Assembly: GCF_026151205.1 (NCBI RefSeq)
Contig: NC_087082.1
Span: forward strand, 8,067,908-8,131,907
Direction of reading: 5' to 3'
Source: Bolinopsis microptera
Taxonomy: Eukaryota > Ctenophora > Tentaculata > Lobata > Bolinopsidae
Length of the DNA stretch: 64,000 nt
Positions 1 to 13,789 of the stretch are shown here, piece after piece; positions within the stretch are counted from its first letter, which is position 1; each line of letters starts with the position of its first letter. The notes beneath the pieces are model-generated. The model did no database searches, was not told the DNA's origin, and saw only the letters and a program-made list of their open reading frames with translations. The translations under genes were made by a program, and so were the position numbers.

Positions 1-1570
1 AAAGCATTTGACTCGGTGTGGAAACAAGGCCTGATAGTGAAACTATGGGAAGGTTGGTGTGCATGGATGCTACCTAAGAACAATTGATAGTTTTCCTCTT
101 TGGGAGGACGGTAGCCTCCTCCTAAATGGTTTCATTGGTCCTGTTAGGATGTGCCTCGATTATGGGCTGCCACAAGGCTCTGTTCTGTCACCAATCCTTT
201 TCAAATTTTATGTGTTCGACATGGAGACCCTGTGCAACTGTATGAGCAGATTCAGGCCTTCAAATTTGCAGATGATGGAACCATCAAAGTGACTGGAAAA
301 GATCTTGAAGAATGTCTCTTTTACCTAGAGCTGGCGATGGGATTCATAGGGGAATGGACTTCTCAATGGAGGATGGTCATAAACTGTAATGTGAATAAAA
401 CAGAAGTTATATGTTTCCAATGCCAAGATGCTTCAGCTGTTCCCAAATCCTTTGATCTATGTGGAAACACCATCTATCTCACAGACAGCAGCAAAGTACT
501 TGGTATAACACTTGACAGTAAGTTGAACTTCAAGCAGCACAGCCAGGATGTATACAACAAGCTAATCTACCGCTGGGTTTGTCTGAGCAGGTATACAAAC
601 CGTAATTGGGGGATGAACCAAAAGGTCCTAGTGAGGTTGGCCAAAACTGTGATGTTTTCCTCCCTCTTCTATGGCTCGTTTATCTGGCAAACTAATGCCA
701 ACATGCTGGAACTGAACAAACTTTGGTACAAGGTTGCAAAATCTGCTGTGGGAGCAGTCTTCAATGTTCAAAATGCCATACTAGAGGTCATCTTGGGAAT
801 ACCCCCACTCCGGGTTACAAACAGAATAATATCGGTAAAGCACTACCTGAAGGTATTCAGTAGTATACATATCGATGTACACCATGACTTCATATGGCAG
901 AGAGATAGAATCCGGAAACACAAAAATTCTGGGCCAGATGCGGGATGTGTTGAAATTTCTAAAGTGGAAGGTTGAAGTACATGCTGACTCTGTTCTGCCA
1001 GGTTATGCAATAATAATTGGACTGAATGATGCCTCGAAATTGTTCGAGCTCTCTAGGAAAGCCTGCCATTACACCAAGGTCTCCATCAAACAATTCACTG
1101 AATTCGTATGGCAGGAATCTATTAAGAACCAGTTACAAATGGAGGGCTGGTCTCAAATTCCCGTGGTGTCTACCACCCCCCTGAAGTTCCCTTATCATAC
1201 TAGCAGAGAAACTGAGGTTCTAGTCATGAGCTTGTTTTACAAAAACAATCTTCTAAACTCATTTCTTTTTGTCCTTGACAGACTGAAATGGCCATCTCCC
1301 TATTGCTCCTGTGGTCATGAAGAACAAACTGCAATTCATATACTGACTAGTTGTGGTCATGTTGACGAAGACCTTAGGGACCAAGCCTCATATCTTCTCA
1401 GTATTGGTAACGAGGTCTCCAATCTGGAAGATCTGGGTACTCCACACTTGGCGATCCTAAACTGCTCCAGAGATCCAAAGTTCATCCAAATCTGCAGTGA
1501 ATGTGTGAATAATGATGACCTCAAGCTAAGAAGGAAGATCTGTATTTCTACAGGGCCCACCCACGCCTAG
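1..1570 (+). mobile_element. Decayed non-LTR retrotransposon (LINE A), reverse transcriptase to C-terminus
   Basis: The window opens inside a reverse transcriptase. KAFDSVW (domain with the first catalytic Asp) is at position 1, GLPQGSVLSPILF at about 161-199, and FADDGT, the YxDD-type active site, at about 262-279. A maturase-like thumb follows, then a C-terminal Cys/His motif (CSCGHEEQTAIHILTSC, about 1305-1356) typical of Jockey/I/CR1-type LINEs. The reading frame shifts near 50-60, near 200-250 and again near 900-970, so the copy is dead. The endonuclease and N-terminus lie off the left edge. The ORF stops at 1570; possible 3' UTR follows, with an AATAAA at about 1648. The family assignment beyond APE-type LINE is inference. 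Confidence 0.85.
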
Positions 1571-4500
1571 CTGGGGAGTCTAGTCCCTACACTAGACGGC
1601 CAATGCTCTATCCATTGGTATGTACGCGGCCTTACCCAGGCCTGTAATAAATGGGGAGTCCCTCTTAGGACGACCAGTGCTAGACACTGTTTACTACTGA
1701 CTGAATGGAAATCTACTTTACTCTTCGGATTGGTAGAACCTGTCTGGTTACATGAACATTGGAGCTAGTTTTATATTAACTCACATGATATTATTGTCGA
1801 CTTAGACTGCTTGGATGTATCACATCTCAACCATTGTTGGGTGTGTTACTTTGTTTTGGGCTTCACTTTTAAGCTTTATTGATTTTATCTATAAAATTGC
1901 ATCTCCATTGATATTTATGTAACTCGAAAAACTTTTTCTACCAAAAACGTTTTTGATCGGGAATCGTCTTTAAATTATTTTGGGGAATATTTTGACTTGA
2001 TATAACGACGTCGTCGTAATGACACAAGTGACTGATCAACCACCTTATTTGATAGTGTTTTTAGAAATAAAGTATTTATATTTTTAACTTGGGGTGTAAA
2101 TATTTTTAGGGTTTTTATTTTTTAAATTTCAGATCTTTCATACTATTTGTTACTAAAATGCTCATTGTAGCCTATAATATTTAGATTTTCATCATCATCA
2201 TAACATTTTTCACTCTTCAATAAAAAACTAGCTTAATGTCAGTAGGTCGTTAAGAATTTTTGTGTGCACACACAGATACCTAACAGTATTATTATAATTA
2301 TATCTTGTCTGGATATTTGAACCTTTCGAATTGTATCTCGAAATTTATGTTTAAATTCCCTGTGTAGTTTTTTCAATGTATAATGGGAATAATATTGTAA
2401 AATGTCTATTGTATAATGTCATCATTTTATGGCTCTTCAAGTATCCATTTTGATTGATGTAGCAATTTGAAGTTGCAGCCGAAGATTTATTGATTTTAAT
2501 GTGGTCCATTCTTAATAAAAACATTTTGCGTTACTATTCGTTTAAACTGCTTTAGCTTTTAACTGTTTAGGAGATGATTTGAAGCAGTGCAACGATCTAA
2601 GTGCGGTGAAAACGAAGTCAGACCAAAGCCAGATGCTTTAGTTCACACTGTGACTGATTAATGTACCTCTCAACCTCTGCAGTCTGCAACATACTGACTG
2701 TCTTACTTGTAACCTGGTTAGTTATAATAGTTATTTTTAATCGTATACCTTCAAGCTTTTCCTCCACAGTTTCAACCAACTTTGAAACACTGATTTATTG
2801 CTAGTATTTTATATTACTGAGCAGACTGAACCAAGTTTTGATTAAATGATTAAGATTATTAAAGTTGAGATCATAATCGTATAAATCCAACAATTAATGA
2901 TCGCTTGTATTTGTTGCTGTGAGACACAAAACACTACACATCCACATTTGACACTAAACACTACGCCTTACACGCTAAACACTACACATTACACTAGGAC
3001 TCTAGGAGACAATGAATCTAACGGCCTGTGATTTGTGAATAACCGAAATTTAACGTATACTGTAAATGTATCTATTTATTCACTAAGAAAATCATTAATT
3101 TATGCTAGTACCTGAGTGTAATAGTGCTTATGTAGATCGTGGATTTATATCTAATATTAATAACAATGCAGTTCCCTCTTAATAAAGGTCACCATACAAG
3201 TTGTACTTTTTGAATAACTTTTTATCCTTTTTTCTAACATTTATTCTGTAAATAGTTGTTGGTAGTTCTAAAGTTTAATGGCAATTTCTGTTTGAATGTT
3301 TTGCGATACTTACTCTGGTTACTCATTTTTGTTGATGGAGGTTATTTTTAATCAACAGCTGTGTCATAATCACTTGAGGTCCATGCTGTATTGTTGGCTG
3401 CATGTTGCAGCTTTATGAATTCCTAGGCGACTTTTAGCAATGATGATTGTATAGAAGTTGTCAACAAGCTTGAGCTGGTGCTATTGTGCTCCTGATTTCA
3501 GTGGACATTTTATTAAATTGTAGTGGACAGTGGACTGTATACCACCTGTTCAGTGCAACTAATTGTACTGATCTGTAGGGCACAATTTTAAAAGAGTTTA
3601 TTTTTTACTCTACAATGCTGTACTGTTCATTGTGTTTGGCCCCGACTTTGATTTCCTTGTTTTCTTTATCTTTTCAGCACCTCAAGTTCTGATTTTCTGA
3701 AGGAGGAATTCTAGTTAAAGACGTTCACATTATTATACAGTGATCTGATGAATGACAATATGCGGGAGTGAGTAAAGCTGTAAAAGTCATGAAAAATTAT
3801 CGATCAATAGGAAGAAAGTTAAATAAATGACAGTTATGATGACTAAAAGTAGATTGAACGGCTAAAATACGGGTATTGGGAGCTAGAGAAATAAAATAAA
3901 ATGATACAAGCTTGCATTTATTCTGTCTAACATTTAATTAATTCTATGTATGTTTGTGAAACTACTCAGTACTCTCCATCTCCTTTCTTCAGGTTTATTT
4001 TTTAAATTTTTTATAATTATATGGCAGATTTATTTTATTTTAAATATATAGCAATGGCCAAACCACATTGTACATTGTTTGGTATCATATTTATGTATGC
4101 ATACTTATAACTAACTGTATATAATTTCAATAATTTTCGGGGCTCAAGTCACGACGTCTCGTCCCACGAGTCAAGTTGTAAGCTGAGTACATACTTTTAG
4201 ATCATCTTACCTCGTACGGTGAAATGGGGAAAGTTTTGCTTCAGCCTGGTGTGTTGAGTGCTTCCCAAGTTTTGGGATCCAAAAATATGATCACCATGAA
4301 CACTACTTAAGAGTTAAAACATGAACTTATCACACAACTGCAATGATTCCAGAAAATTGTATAAGTGCAGTTACTTAATATATATTATATAATCTACACG
4401 GTCTCTGAATAAAGATAACAATTCAGACACAATCTGTCTTACCTGTAATTAAAAGAGTCCATTCCACAGTATATGGGTTCTGTAGAAAATGATTTTGCCA

Positions 4501-4689
4501 GTGGACTATTTGAGGTACAGATGGTGTGTGAATTCTGACTTAACTTAGGTAAAATTGATTACACAATAGACAGACTGTCGAGGTGGCAACGTCTTAGTCG
4601 AAACGTTGCCATCATTTATAATAAAACATTTTCAAAATTTACAGATATTTCCAAAACAGTTTACCCCCCAGTTCCATGGCCGGATATTA
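1571..4689. other. AT-rich non-coding stretch
   Basis: No supported gene. The first few hundred bases may be the 3' UTR of the LINE that ends at 1570. A degenerate ACACTACAC-type tract lies at about 2930-3000. A hairpin with arms TGGCAACGT/ACGTTGCCA at about 4581-4609 precedes a TAATAAAA, which resembles a retroelement tail, but no coding part is attached. Confidence 0.5.
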
Positions 4690-4905
4690 TGCCAAATTAT
4701 TAGACGGAGGTCCATTTCCCGTAGATCATCTCCGGAGATGATTCTCCGGCTCCGTCTACTGTATTAGACGGAGATGAAGCTCTCCGGGAATTTCTCGGAG
4801 ATTAATTCATACAGAATCAACAAAATTACCGTAGATGGTCTCCGGTCGTGGAACTGCAAACTCCGGAGAAATATCAGTAGACGATCTCCGTCTAATAATT
4901 TGGCA
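4690..4905. mobile_element. 216 bp MITE with TA target duplication
   Basis: The left end TGCCAAATTATTAGACGGAG (4690-4709) is the exact reverse complement of 4886-4905. Both ends are flanked by TA (4688-4689 and 4906-4907), as for Tc1/mariner-type insertions. The interior repeats the 9-mer TAGACGGAG in both orientations (for example 4750-4758 and 4765-4773) and several TCTCCGG motifs, so the element can fold into a multi-hairpin structure. No ORF. Confidence 0.85.
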
Positions 4906-6164
4906 TAAGGTTCATTGTGTATTATTCTGATCCAAATTTTAGAGTGCATCTTGAAGAAAGATATCTTTAGCATTAAAATTTACTGCGTTGTCCTTCGTGT
5001 AGTGGCAGAGAAAAGTTCTTTTCTGAGGTCCGTGATAAATTTTCCTAACGAGATAAACAATTTGCTTTTATATTAAATACTTTTCAAATTTCACATCATA
5101 CTATACCCCGGATTAGATGATCTATTGCAATATGTTGCAATGGAGTTTCTAAAATGTATATCATAACTTCCATTTTTTTCAGGTTTTATTGGTGTTGTAG
5201 ACGATCACTGAATTCTGTAGCTCTGTGAGATTTGTGGCTTCATCGAATTACATCACGCAGACTTGAATGAAAATATGAAGACGTGAACTAGATCTGCTAA
5301 TGCTATTCTCTCTTTAGCAAATAGCACGAGGTTAATTAAATAAGCAAGGGTAGATTAAAATATAACAATCTTTTGAAACATATGACATCGTGTATTTTAC
5401 TAAAGTTTGTTGGAGGATTGAAATTCACTTTCAAATGCTACTTTCGCAGCTCAGAATGGTTATAATTTTAATCTTAAAGTAATGCAATGTTATTTTTCAA
5501 TCTGCTACTGACAGCATTTGTTATTTGATGTTTTGAATGGGGAAAGAGTTTGAGTAGTTCAACAATCATGCACATCAGTGTTTATGTCACTCAGTGTTAA
5601 CTCTCTCGATTCTCCGTCTCCCTCAATGTTTGATGACCGTCCCAGTGTTTCCCTGCGTATTGACTGTCCGTCTCACTGTGCAGTGTTTAATATCTGTCTT
5701 TCAGTTTTCAATCTCTATCTCGTGTTAAATAGTTCTCTCTGTATTTAATGTCCGTCCAACTCCTAGTGTTCAATATCTGTCTCATCGTTTATTTTCCGTC
5801 TCGCTGTTCAATATCCGTATCTCAAGGTGCAAGGAGTGTATGATTGTAAACGTTTTGGATTTAGCTACAGATTTTGGAACTTTCCGATGGTAGGTAAATT
5901 CTCACCTACTTAACGGATTTTTCAGCGGAGTTTCATTGCAGTGTTTAAGGGTTCTCGGATAATGCTCTTATAAATTCATTATTTTACATCTGTGTTTCAT
6001 TTTGTAAAAAAGATTTCAAGTATAAAGATGATGACAATGACATGTCCGTTCTATAATTCGAGTCGAAATATTGATTGTCCACGCTGTCTTGTTGTTTACG
6101 TAAGCCGCTGTGCGTGACATTGTTAAGAAGTAAAAGACGCGCATTGCGCGCGCGATGTTTTGAT
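4906..6164. other. Non-coding stretch with degenerate repeats
   Basis: No convincing gene. From about 5580 to 5825 there is a degenerate series of roughly 25-35 bp units around the words CAGTGTTCAATATCTGTCTC and CCGTCTC. The rest looks unique and AT-rich. Confidence 0.45.
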
Positions 6165-7565
<1,401 letters not shown>

Positions 7566-10021
7566 TACTACAGCTAGTAATTTATGTTTTGCAAATAGAA
7601 AACAATAAAGATTTAAGGAAGACACCATCAATTTCTAATTCTGACAATAAACGTTTTGAACCAAAAACTATAATTTCAGTTTTAGTTGGATTCAGAAGAA
7701 GGAAGTGATTCCTCATCCAGGTCTCGATTTCTCTAAAACAGGAGGGCAGCCCAGGAACCCTGACCGGATGGGGCTTAACTTTGAAAGTAAAAGAGTTGGA
7801 GACTTCCGGTTTTTTGTAACATGTTCCTCTTTTAAAAGTAACGTTACCTCTCCAGGAGGAAAATTCAAGACAACGTAATTGTTGAGTTATCTCAAAATCT
7901 CCAGAAAAGTCCCCTTTCGGGCCGATCAAAAGTTTGCAACTTTAACTTTGCGGATTCCTGTACTCTGGTTGGCTGAATTGTGTCTCGTGGTAGCTGCCTG
8001 AACATTGGAATACGCCACGCGTGCAAATCATGCTTGTTGTCGCGCGCGAGGTCAAGCCGTCTGTTTAAATTAAACCAACTCTAGTACCACCACCAGCCGG
8101 TAACTTTTCCTGGGAGGTCTTCGATGAGGACTTAATATTCTGTAGCGGATGAAAATGACTTGTAGATCTGGTGATCATCAGCATAGCCATGGATCAGAAA
8201 TTGCTTTGCTTTTACAGAAGAGTAAATTGAGCGGATGTAGATATTGAGCAACACAGGGCCAAGGACAGAGCCCTGTGGGACACCAAACTTTATTACAATT
8301 TCTAGTCAGATTCTAGGTCACCTATCTTGACTTTTTGACAACGACCACAGATGAAGCTGGTGAAACATTTCAAGGCTGTTCCCGCAATCTCAATCCCACA
8401 CTTCAATATATTGATCAGTTTGATACGGTCAACTGTGTCGAATGCAGCACTCAGTGTCTAAAAGCATTACAACTGTTGCTGTGTTTTCATTGGTGGCTAT
8501 GAGGAGGTCATTGACTATGGTAATGAAAAGTGTTTCTGTGCTGTGATGCTTTTTGTAACCAGACTGGTGGTCAATGTTGAAATTATTCTTGGCTGGATGT
8601 TCATTGAGGCATTTTAATACAAAGCGCTCAATGAGTTTACCGATGAATGTAAGATTAGAGATGGGTCTATAATTCTTTAAGTTCTCAGTGTTTAGGGAAT
8701 CTCCTTCGATCAGGGGAGTGAGATGTGCTAACTTGATTCCTTCCATACTTCTAGTTGAAAGAGAAACGTTGATAATATCACAAAGGGTAGGGAGGCATTA
8801 GCTCAAGGTGCTCTGACAAGAGTTCTTTAGGTAGTGGATCAATCGATGAGGTTTTGATGCCAGATTCTTTGATCAATTCTCTTACTTCAAAAATAGTAGC
8901 TTTTCTAAATTCAGATAATGCCTGGCCATTGAAGTTTGGAGAACTATTAGTCACAGTAGTGTTGGGAAATGATGTTCGGATTTTTCATTTTCTCATTTTT
9001 TTCAGTAAAATACTGGTTAAAGGCATTTACAGTTTCCTGAAGATTTTCTGAAGATGGTAAAGTGAGGTTCTTTTCTTTATCCAGGAAAGTGTCTACAAAT
9101 TTGTAAAGGCTCATTTGTGAGTGTTTGTATTTTTGGAAAGTATTAGAGTAAAACAGTTTTTTCTTTTTGACAGTCAGCTCTGAACAGTGCTCTTGCAAAT
9201 GAACAAAGATAGAATGATCTATGTAAGACTCGACTTTTTCAGCCTTTCTTCTTTCGGCTCTTGCAACTTTGTATTCGCAATCAAACCAGGGAGCAGTGAG
9301 AGTGTCTTTGATGGTTTTGGAATATTCTGGAGCATGTACATTTAGTATATGTTGACACCCATTGTTAAATTGAGTCATAACATCAGAGAAGCTCTTTTCT
9401 TCAAAAACCAACTCAGATAGAGCAACAGATAAATTACCTTTCCTGATCTATGTCTATGATCTTTCTAAAGCGTATGACTTTCTCACATTTGTCGATGTCA
9501 GGAGGCTTATGAAGCTTTAATATAATTGGATAGTGGTCACAGGATGGGAAGCTTTTGGCCATGTTTTGCATTACCTCGACAGAAGTTTGATCTACTACTT
9601 TGTGCGAAGAAATAACAGGATCAAGGATGTGACCTTTTTTATGTGTTGGTGAGTAGACAAGTTGATGAAGCCCAAAAGATGATAGTATGGTGCTCCACTC
9701 GCTCACATGGGCAGAGATTCTGTCTAGGTGCATGTTAACATCTCCACATAGCAAGAAATGCTTGTATTTTAAGAATGCATCCGTCAGGAAATCTTCAAAA
9801 TCAGAGAGGAAATTTCCCAAGGACCCAGGTGGATAGTAGATACAGGAGCAGAAGACGACAGACCCATCAACGAGTTTCAGTTTTGCGTTAATTGGCTTAA
9901 ATAATCCGTCATTGTTGGCAAAAACTTTGATTAGACAAACACATGATTTGTAGATTATGGCAACACCTCCACCTGATTTGTCTTTGCGATACACTTGGTA
10001 AAGTTTATAGCCCCAGGGAAA
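7566..10021 (-). mobile_element. Decayed CR1/L2-like LINE (LINE B) on the minus strand
   Basis: Read on the minus strand it starts in an APE endonuclease (about 10020-9440): KDKSGGGVAI, then LLCGDVNMHLD (catalytic GDxN) and SCDHYPIILKL near its end. A linker follows (9411-8947), then the reverse transcriptase: NYRPISNLTFIGKLIER and QSGYKKHHSTETL (8746-8429), VPQGSVLGPVLLNIYIR and YADDHQIY (about 8283-8135), and after an inserted MITE, WMRNHFLLLNPTKTE (about 7720-7660). The motif order is that of CR1/L2-type LINEs. Frameshifts and the insertion make it inactive. The 5' end is lost against a hAT-like element at 10022; the 3' end abuts the palindrome array near 7566. Confidence 0.9.
7750..8114. 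mobile_element. 365 bp MITE nested in LINE B
   Basis: The ends are imperfect inverted repeats (CCCAGGAACCCTGACCGG from 7750; the complement of CCGGTAACTTTTCCTGGG at 8114). The element splits the LINE reverse transcriptase codons. The dinucleotide AG sits on each side (7748-7749 and 8115-8116), and removing the element plus one AG restores the frame, so these are the true ends. A relative of the inner 190-230 bp occurs in opposite orientation at about 50130-50358. Confidence 0.85.
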
Positions 10022-10330
10022 CAGTGGCCTAACGTTGCATGTTGCCCACCCCCCCCCCCTCCCAGTGGCGAAACATATCAGTGTCATGTGTGCGGCCCCC
10101 GCTAAATAATACCACCACCCTCCCCTTTGCCTTTTAAATGTTTCTAATATCCTGGTTTTAGAGAATGCACTAGTAAAATTTCTAAAAAAGTGTTTTTCTA
10201 GAGCAAAACGCGCAGTTTTGCTAGTACTTCAAAAATTGTCCCATATTCATACAACGATTTGGCGACCCCCGCCCCCCCCTCCCCCCCCCCCCCACACAGC
10301 GGAGTCAGCGGGCCCTTCCTTACTCCACTG
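10022..10330. mobile_element. hAT-like element with CAGTGG ends
   Basis: The left end CAGTGGCCTAACGTTGCATG and the right end (complement of CCTTCCTTACTCCACTG) match the 71 bp element at 45880-45950. A second CAGTGGCG at about 10063 suggests an internal duplication or nesting. C-rich tracts lie near both ends. No clean 8 bp duplication is visible, so the flanks may have been rearranged. Confidence 0.6.
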
Positions 10331-10925
10331 TCTGCAAAGAAGCCTTAGTTTATTGGTCAACTACTATCACAAAATCATACCTTCTTTTACTTTCTTGAAG
10401 GTAACAAGAGCATCCCAGTCTTAAATCTAGACTACCTCTTTTTTCACTAGGAATTATACACATTCAATTATTTGAATTTAAATAAAATATTGAGCCTTGT
10501 ACCATATATGATAAATTTTGATTTTGAATAACTTTAGCAAGTTCGAGAACTACCAGTGGTGATATTTGAGGATCCTTTCAAGCTTATCTACACACTATCT
10601 TAGCTGTCAAGAGAATGGTAAGTTTCAACAAATTTCCATATACAAATAGGGTAAGTAATAAATCGGGCATGCAATAGTTTGTCGAAGACCGGTAGTGGGT
10701 CTTAACGTATATTATCTTCAACTTGCTTTATACCTGTATAATATTAAAGATGGCTGGTATCAATGGTATCAGCCAGTGGTGGTACATTTCATTATTGATA
10801 ACATTTTTAGTTGAAGATATTAACTTCGTTCATGGTGATCCTCACATTGCAACTAATTATACAAATCAAAACTCTTATTTAGATATAAAGTTATGTATTT
10901 AAACTTTCATGCATTCGTCCCAAAT
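10331..10925. other. Non-coding stretch, nothing recognised
   Basis: AT-rich, apparently unique sequence with no supported gene. The words ATGGTATC and GGTATCAGCCAG repeat locally near 10755-10785, without a clear element. Confidence 0.4.
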
Positions 10926-11697
10926 GCCTGAAAGTACCCACTACCTTTACTACATTCAGTACCGGGAGGGCGACAATTGATCCCCCAACAATTGACCCCA
11001 CGACAATTGACCCCCCGACAATTGACCCCAAATTATATTGTCGGGGGGTCAATTGTCGGGGGGTCAATTGTCGGGGGGTCAACTGTCGGGGGTCAATTGT
11101 CGGGGGATCAATTGTCGGGGGGTCAATTGTCGGGGGGTCAATTGTCGGGGGGTCAATTGTCGGGGGGTCAATTGTCGGGGGTTCAATTGTCGCGGTACCT
11201 CAGTACACACTACCTGTACTACATTCAGTACCCACTACCTGTACTACATTCAGTACCCACTACCTGTACTACATTCAGCACCCACTACATGTACTACATT
11301 CAGCACCCACTACCTGTACTACATTCAGTACCCACTACATGTACTACATTCAGTACTCACTACCTGTACTACATTCAGTACCTACTACCTGTACTACATT
11401 CAGTACTCACGACCTGTACTACATTCAGTACCCACTACCTGTACTACATTCAGTACCCACTACCTGTACTACATTCAGCACCCACTACCTGTACTACATT
11501 CAGTACCCACTACCTGTACTACATTCAGTACCCACTACCTGTACTACATTCAGCACCCACTACATGTACTACATTCAGTACCCACTACATGTACTACATT
11601 CAGCACCCACTACCTGTACTACATTCAGTACCCACTACATGTACTACATTCAGTACTCACTACATGTACTATAACATTCAGCACCCACTACCTGTTC
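10926..11697. repeat. 25 bp minisatellite (CAGTACCCACTACCTGTACTACATT)n, interrupted
   Basis: About 20 copies run from 11199 to 11697, with one or two further copies at 10926-10965. Variants are CAGCACCC, CAGTACTC and ACATGTAC. The two parts are separated by a foldback element (10966-11196), so the array was a single block before the insertion. Tyr/Pro-rich open frames here are artefacts. Confidence 0.92.
10966..11196. mobile_element. Foldback element made of TCAATTGTCGGGGGG units
   Basis: Its left side has 3-4 units of GACAATTGACCCC, then AAATTATAT, then about ten units of the inverse motif GTCAATTGTCGGGGGG, so the two sides are inverted repeats built from a roughly 16 bp tandem unit. It interrupts the 25 bp minisatellite; GTACC occurs on both sides. 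A half copy with the same AAATTATATTGTCGGGGGG centre is at about 57090-57180. Confidence 0.7.
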
Positions 11698-11826
11698 AGT
11701 AGCTAGATGGTAGCGCTGCTTCCACCTGACACCTAGACACTGCACTAGGAATCTGTAAAGTAGATTAGATTACTCTCCTTCTCCTATATATATATTATAT
11801 ATATATTCTACTTTAACGAGTATTAT

Positions 11827-12125
11827 ATACAGGGTGGCCCAAAAGTGACTACCCACACGCAACCTTTTGATAACTCACGTAATTCGTCTCCAAATTGCAC
11901 CAAAATTTCAGATATTATAGATATGGGTCAAACTTAGATTTTCTAAAGGTTTCGTAAGCCACGCCCAATTACAGTGGGCGTGGCGTGACACTCCCTCTTT
12001 TTCACTATTGTCTTCATAAAATGAGAACGCTTTAAGCTAAGAACTCACAATTTTTGCACACATTTGGCTTGATAATTTAAAACCTTTCCCAAAGTTTCAA
12101 GTTCATTGTTCAAAATTTGGCTGTG
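11827..12125. mobile_element. Mariner-like terminal fragment
   Basis: Begins TACAGGGTGGCCCAAAAGT, a typical mariner-type end. The following roughly 250 bp (ACACGCAACC, ATATGGGTC, GTGACACTCCCTC) resemble 37994-38350. No transposase ORF is visible and the other end is not identified. Confidence 0.6.
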
Positions 12126-13640
12126 TAATGACCATTTCAAAATCCATCAGATACGTGATCCGAGCACTCAGTCAGTGATCTCGTCACTTGGTTAATATAC
12201 TGGTATATATACTTCTTAACGTGATGTTACAGCGGTAGTCCTTTCTGTAACCCTATTTGTCTGAACTAAGAGGGAAGTAGTTTCCTAAGTTCATGGCCAT
12301 TTCACGCGGTTTCCATTTAGTGGGACACGATCTATCGTTATGGCAAAATGTAAGGAACAGTAAGTAAAGTAACTTTATGATGTTATTTAAGATCAGGAGT
12401 TGGTTGGTTGGCCAGGAGAATACTCAAATGTAACAGGATTTCTCAAGATTGTATTTGGTGAATGTTAGTTGGAACAAACTCACCAATCAGAGAACAGTAT
12501 TCACACCAAGTGACCCACTAGGCTTCTAAACACTGTATTATATATTTCATACTCAGCGGACATCTTGTTTCCTAACCTGTCACGTCTGTGGTAATAATAA
12601 GCGATTAATTGAGCCCCAGTGTCCTAGTCAGTATGATGATGTTAGTAACTCCCTACAAATATTATCTAACAGCACGGTCAGATGTGTGAGGTTGTGTGTA
12701 ATCTAGGAACTACATTCAAATTTACGGCGCTAGTTTGTCGGCCACACTAACGTAGTCAGGAGGCTAGGTACTAGATCACGTGACCGATTGTAGCCAGCGA
12801 GAAGGACAGGATTTGACATGTGACCAAATTAGATTCAAAACCTTGCAGGTTTACTGAACTGAAAGGGTAGGGAAAGCGTGAAATTCACACCAAGCTGTAA
12901 CTTGCCTTGTAGTGCCGTTTGTGTTACGTTTTATAATTCGTATTATTAGTATGTATTCTAATTATTGTCGTTGATCTCATTATATAGCTCCCTGTGAATT
13001 ATGATTCAAGATAAACTTATCTGAATAGGGCAAACGACATTTCCTGTACAGTAAACAGCTGTGAGCTGCGGTATATCGGGGTTTTACTGGGTTATAAACA
13101 CCTCCGGGTTAGAATAATCAGCCGGGCGGGCGGGATAGATTCTGATAATCCCGGCTCCCGCTGTTAGTTTTTTCCCGCTTAATAAATAACCCCAGCACAG
13201 CTTCTATAATCCCGCCCCGCTAATTTGGCTCAACAAGATTTGTTTTGATATTCCATGAGGATTTCATCCGCGCACTGTCACGTGTTTTGATGATGTGTAT
13301 CACGTGACTTATTACTACGACGGCATTGGTAAAAATGTCACGTGACCTATGGCTATTTATAGTTCTTATAAATACACTTGATCTACGTATCGGTTTAATT
13401 GCAGGTGCTGGCAAAACTCCAGCACACTTCTTACATTACTTGGACTCTTACATTACGTGGACCAGTTCCAGAACTTGTCTAGACGGTTACATTTGTCCGG
13501 TAATTTTGTCGTAGCAATTACACTGTTTGATATGAGCCATGTATTATACAGTATAGTCGTCTACTTTGATGAAAATCATAACAATAATCGCATTGTATAG
13601 TGACAACACTATATAATGACAAGCACTTTATAATGACAGC
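12126..13640. other. Non-coding stretch
   Basis: No supported gene. A GC-rich segment at about 13100-13215 repeats the words CCCGGC, CCCGCT and AATCCCG. Repeated CACGTGAC-type words appear near 13275-13350. Otherwise featureless. Confidence 0.4.
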
Positions 13641-13690
13641 TGATATTTGTCACTATATAGCGTACAAAACGCACTATAGTGACAAGGTCT
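13590..13690. repeat. TATAGTGACAA repeats with hairpin
   Basis: Several spaced copies of (C)TATATAATGACAA or TATAGTGACAA. The last two (13647-13664 and 13668-13685) form an imperfect inverted repeat with a 3 nt spacer. It may be the end of a degraded TIR element. Confidence 0.5.
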
Positions 13691-13789
13691 GAAAGAACAT
13701 CGTGGTTGTGGGTCGGATAGTTTTTTACTGTCTGTTCATGAAGCACCAGTCGAGCCTGACAGCCAGGAACAACACAGGCCCAGTAGGAC

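Noticed and set aside
4581-4625. Possible hammerhead ribozyme (GTCGAAACG near a hairpin)
   Set aside because: The required CTGATGA core is absent at the right place; only a simple hairpin before an AATAAA-like tail is seen.
10977-11706. Three overlapping Tyr/Pro/Thr-rich ORFs
   Set aside because: They read through a 25 bp minisatellite and a foldback element; composition follows the repeat unit.
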